Source: UBA695 sp042691655
GTDB lineage: Bacteria; Verrucomicrobiota; Verrucomicrobiia; Chthoniobacterales; Chthoniobacteraceae
Assembly (NCBI GenBank): GCA_042691655.1
Contig: CP170506.1
Span: forward strand, 930,001-994,000
Reading direction: 5' to 3'
DNA: 64,000 bases
Made by a program: the position numbers and the translations under genes. The notes beneath the pieces were generated by a model, which saw nothing but the letters and a program-made list of their open reading frames with translations, had not been told where the DNA came from and ran no database searches. Of this stretch, positions 63,250-64,000 are shown in pieces. Position 1 is the stretch's first letter, and the number at the start of each line of letters is the position of its first letter.

Positions 63250-64000
63250 ATGTCCAAAGTCCGCCAGCACCCCCTCCTTGTTTTCCTTGTCCAAATGACG
63301 CAATCCATCCTGCTCCGCGAGATTGCCTATCTCAAAGCCGAGAACACCATTCTTCGATCCCGATGCCCGAAACAGATCCAGACCACCCCCGCCGAACGCT
63401 CCCTGCTGGTTCGCCTGGGAATTCCGCTGGGCAACGCGATCCAGGAGATGCTCTCACTCGTCCATTACAAGACGTTTCTGCGATGGGTGCGCGAGGAGAA
63501 GTATGGGTTGACCGGTGCGAAGAAACAGCCCCGGCCTCCAGGACGCCCGTCCATCCCGCAGAACGTGGAGTAAATCATCCTGCGGATGGCGAAAGAAACC
63601 GGCTGGGGATATGGCCGCATCCAAGGGGAACTCAAGAAACTCGGGATTACCGTCGCCGCCAACACGATCAAAAAGATCATGATCAAGAACGGTTTTCACC
63701 CGAGCCCGAATCGCGCCAAGGGCGATTGGGACCGCTTCATCAAACGCCATATTGACACGTTATGGGCGTGCGATGTTTTCACCAAGGATGTCTGGACCGG
63801 CTTCGGAAAAGTCACTTACTACGTCCTCTTCTTCATCCATGTCGGCACGCGAAGGGTCCGCATCTGCTCCCCAACCGGCCAGCCGAACGGACCATGGGTT
63901 GAGCAGCAGGCGCGAAATCTCGTGATGGAACTGGCCGAACGGGGCGAGAAAGCCTCCTATCTGATCAAAGACGGTGACACCAAGTTCACCGCGAAATTCG
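63250..64000 (+). pseudogene. Integrase-core transposase with in-frame stop, cut by window edge
   Basis: ATG 63250 opens MSKVRQHPLLVFLVQMTQSI, followed by LKAENTILRSRCPKQIQTTP and FLRWVREEKYGLTG. The frame stops at TAA 63571-63573, exactly where family members continue, and then stays open to the edge: ILRMAKETGWGYGRIQGEL, DTLWACDVFTKDVWTGFG, YYVLFFIHVGTRRV, then YLIKDGDTKFTAKF. This is the rve-type integrase core seen in many Planctomycetes/Verrucomicrobia transposases, with the first catalytic Asp in WACDVFTKD and the second in KDGDTKF. One base (AAA/AAG to TAA) would restore the frame. The third catalytic Glu lies beyond the window. Confidence 0.8.

Noticed and set aside
62727..63308. 193-aa minus-strand frame near the right end
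   Set aside because: Overlaps the helicase fragment, has no recognisable domain and an odd composition; only a short stretch resembles the 39.6 kb remnant.

Overview
The window looks like part of a Verrucomicrobiota chromosome, probably from a free-living polysaccharide degrader. The evidence is three four-gene pseudopilin cassettes of the Verru_Chthon type (order D-B-C-A), three PEP-CTERM proteins built from autotransporter-type beta-strand repeats, and many plant cell-wall glycoside hydrolases whose specificities (polygalacturonase, alpha-L-rhamnosidase, rhamnogalacturonan acetylesterase, GH2 enzymes) point to pectin or rhamnogalacturonan. No tRNA, rRNA or CRISPR array was seen.

Layout. 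(1) 1-17.4 kb, locus 1: a GH99/WbsX-like gene cut by the window edge and an AraC regulator (minus strand), then on the plus strand a small secreted protein, a GH39-like secreted hydrolase with a CBM9-like tail, cassette 1, an MFS sugar transporter, a GH106-like hydrolase, an SGNH acetylesterase and a PEP-CTERM protein. (2) 17.5-23.2 kb: an IS66-family element whose two terminal inverted repeats have each received an almost identical IS4-family (Tn5-like) element at the same site and in mirror orientation. (3) 23.7-35.3 kb, locus 2, all on the minus strand: GH2 enzyme, LacI regulator, PEP-CTERM protein, divergent cassette 3, ADP-ribosylglycohydrolase-family protein. (4) 35.8-62.8 kb, locus 3: a large secreted GH2, remnants of a GH106-like gene, an SSF transporter, GH28, a secreted protein plus GH pair, cassette 2 with a fifth coupled gene, LacI, GH78, a PEP-CTERM protein, and a broken GH106-like gene joined to a helicase fragment. 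(5) 63.2-64 kb: an interrupted transposase running off the right edge.

How it may work. In locus 3, five near-identical 16-bp palindromes (half-sites close to ACTKAAAC) overlap or lie just downstream of TTGACA-like hexamers. They sit before the SSF transporter, the secreted/GH pair, the pseudopilin cassette, the LacI/GH78 intergenic region and the PEP-CTERM gene. This suggests a single LacI regulon in which the pseudopilin cassette and the PEP-CTERM surface protein are induced together with rhamnosidase, hydrolase and transporter. With three loci each pairing one regulator, one D-B-C-A cassette, one beta-strand-repeat PEP-CTERM protein and several hydrolases, the window reads as a verrucomicrobial counterpart of a polysaccharide utilization locus in which a pseudopilus-like apparatus may take the place of SusC/SusD. 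That role is inference. The prepilin peptidase, assembly ATPase, secretin and exosortase are not in the window.

Broken genes cluster around the mobile DNA: a frameshifted IS4 transposase (the frameshift may be an assembly artefact, see findings), a degraded GH106-like tail at 39.7 kb, a GH106-like/helicase chimera at 61.1-62.8 kb and a transposase with an in-frame stop at 63.6 kb.
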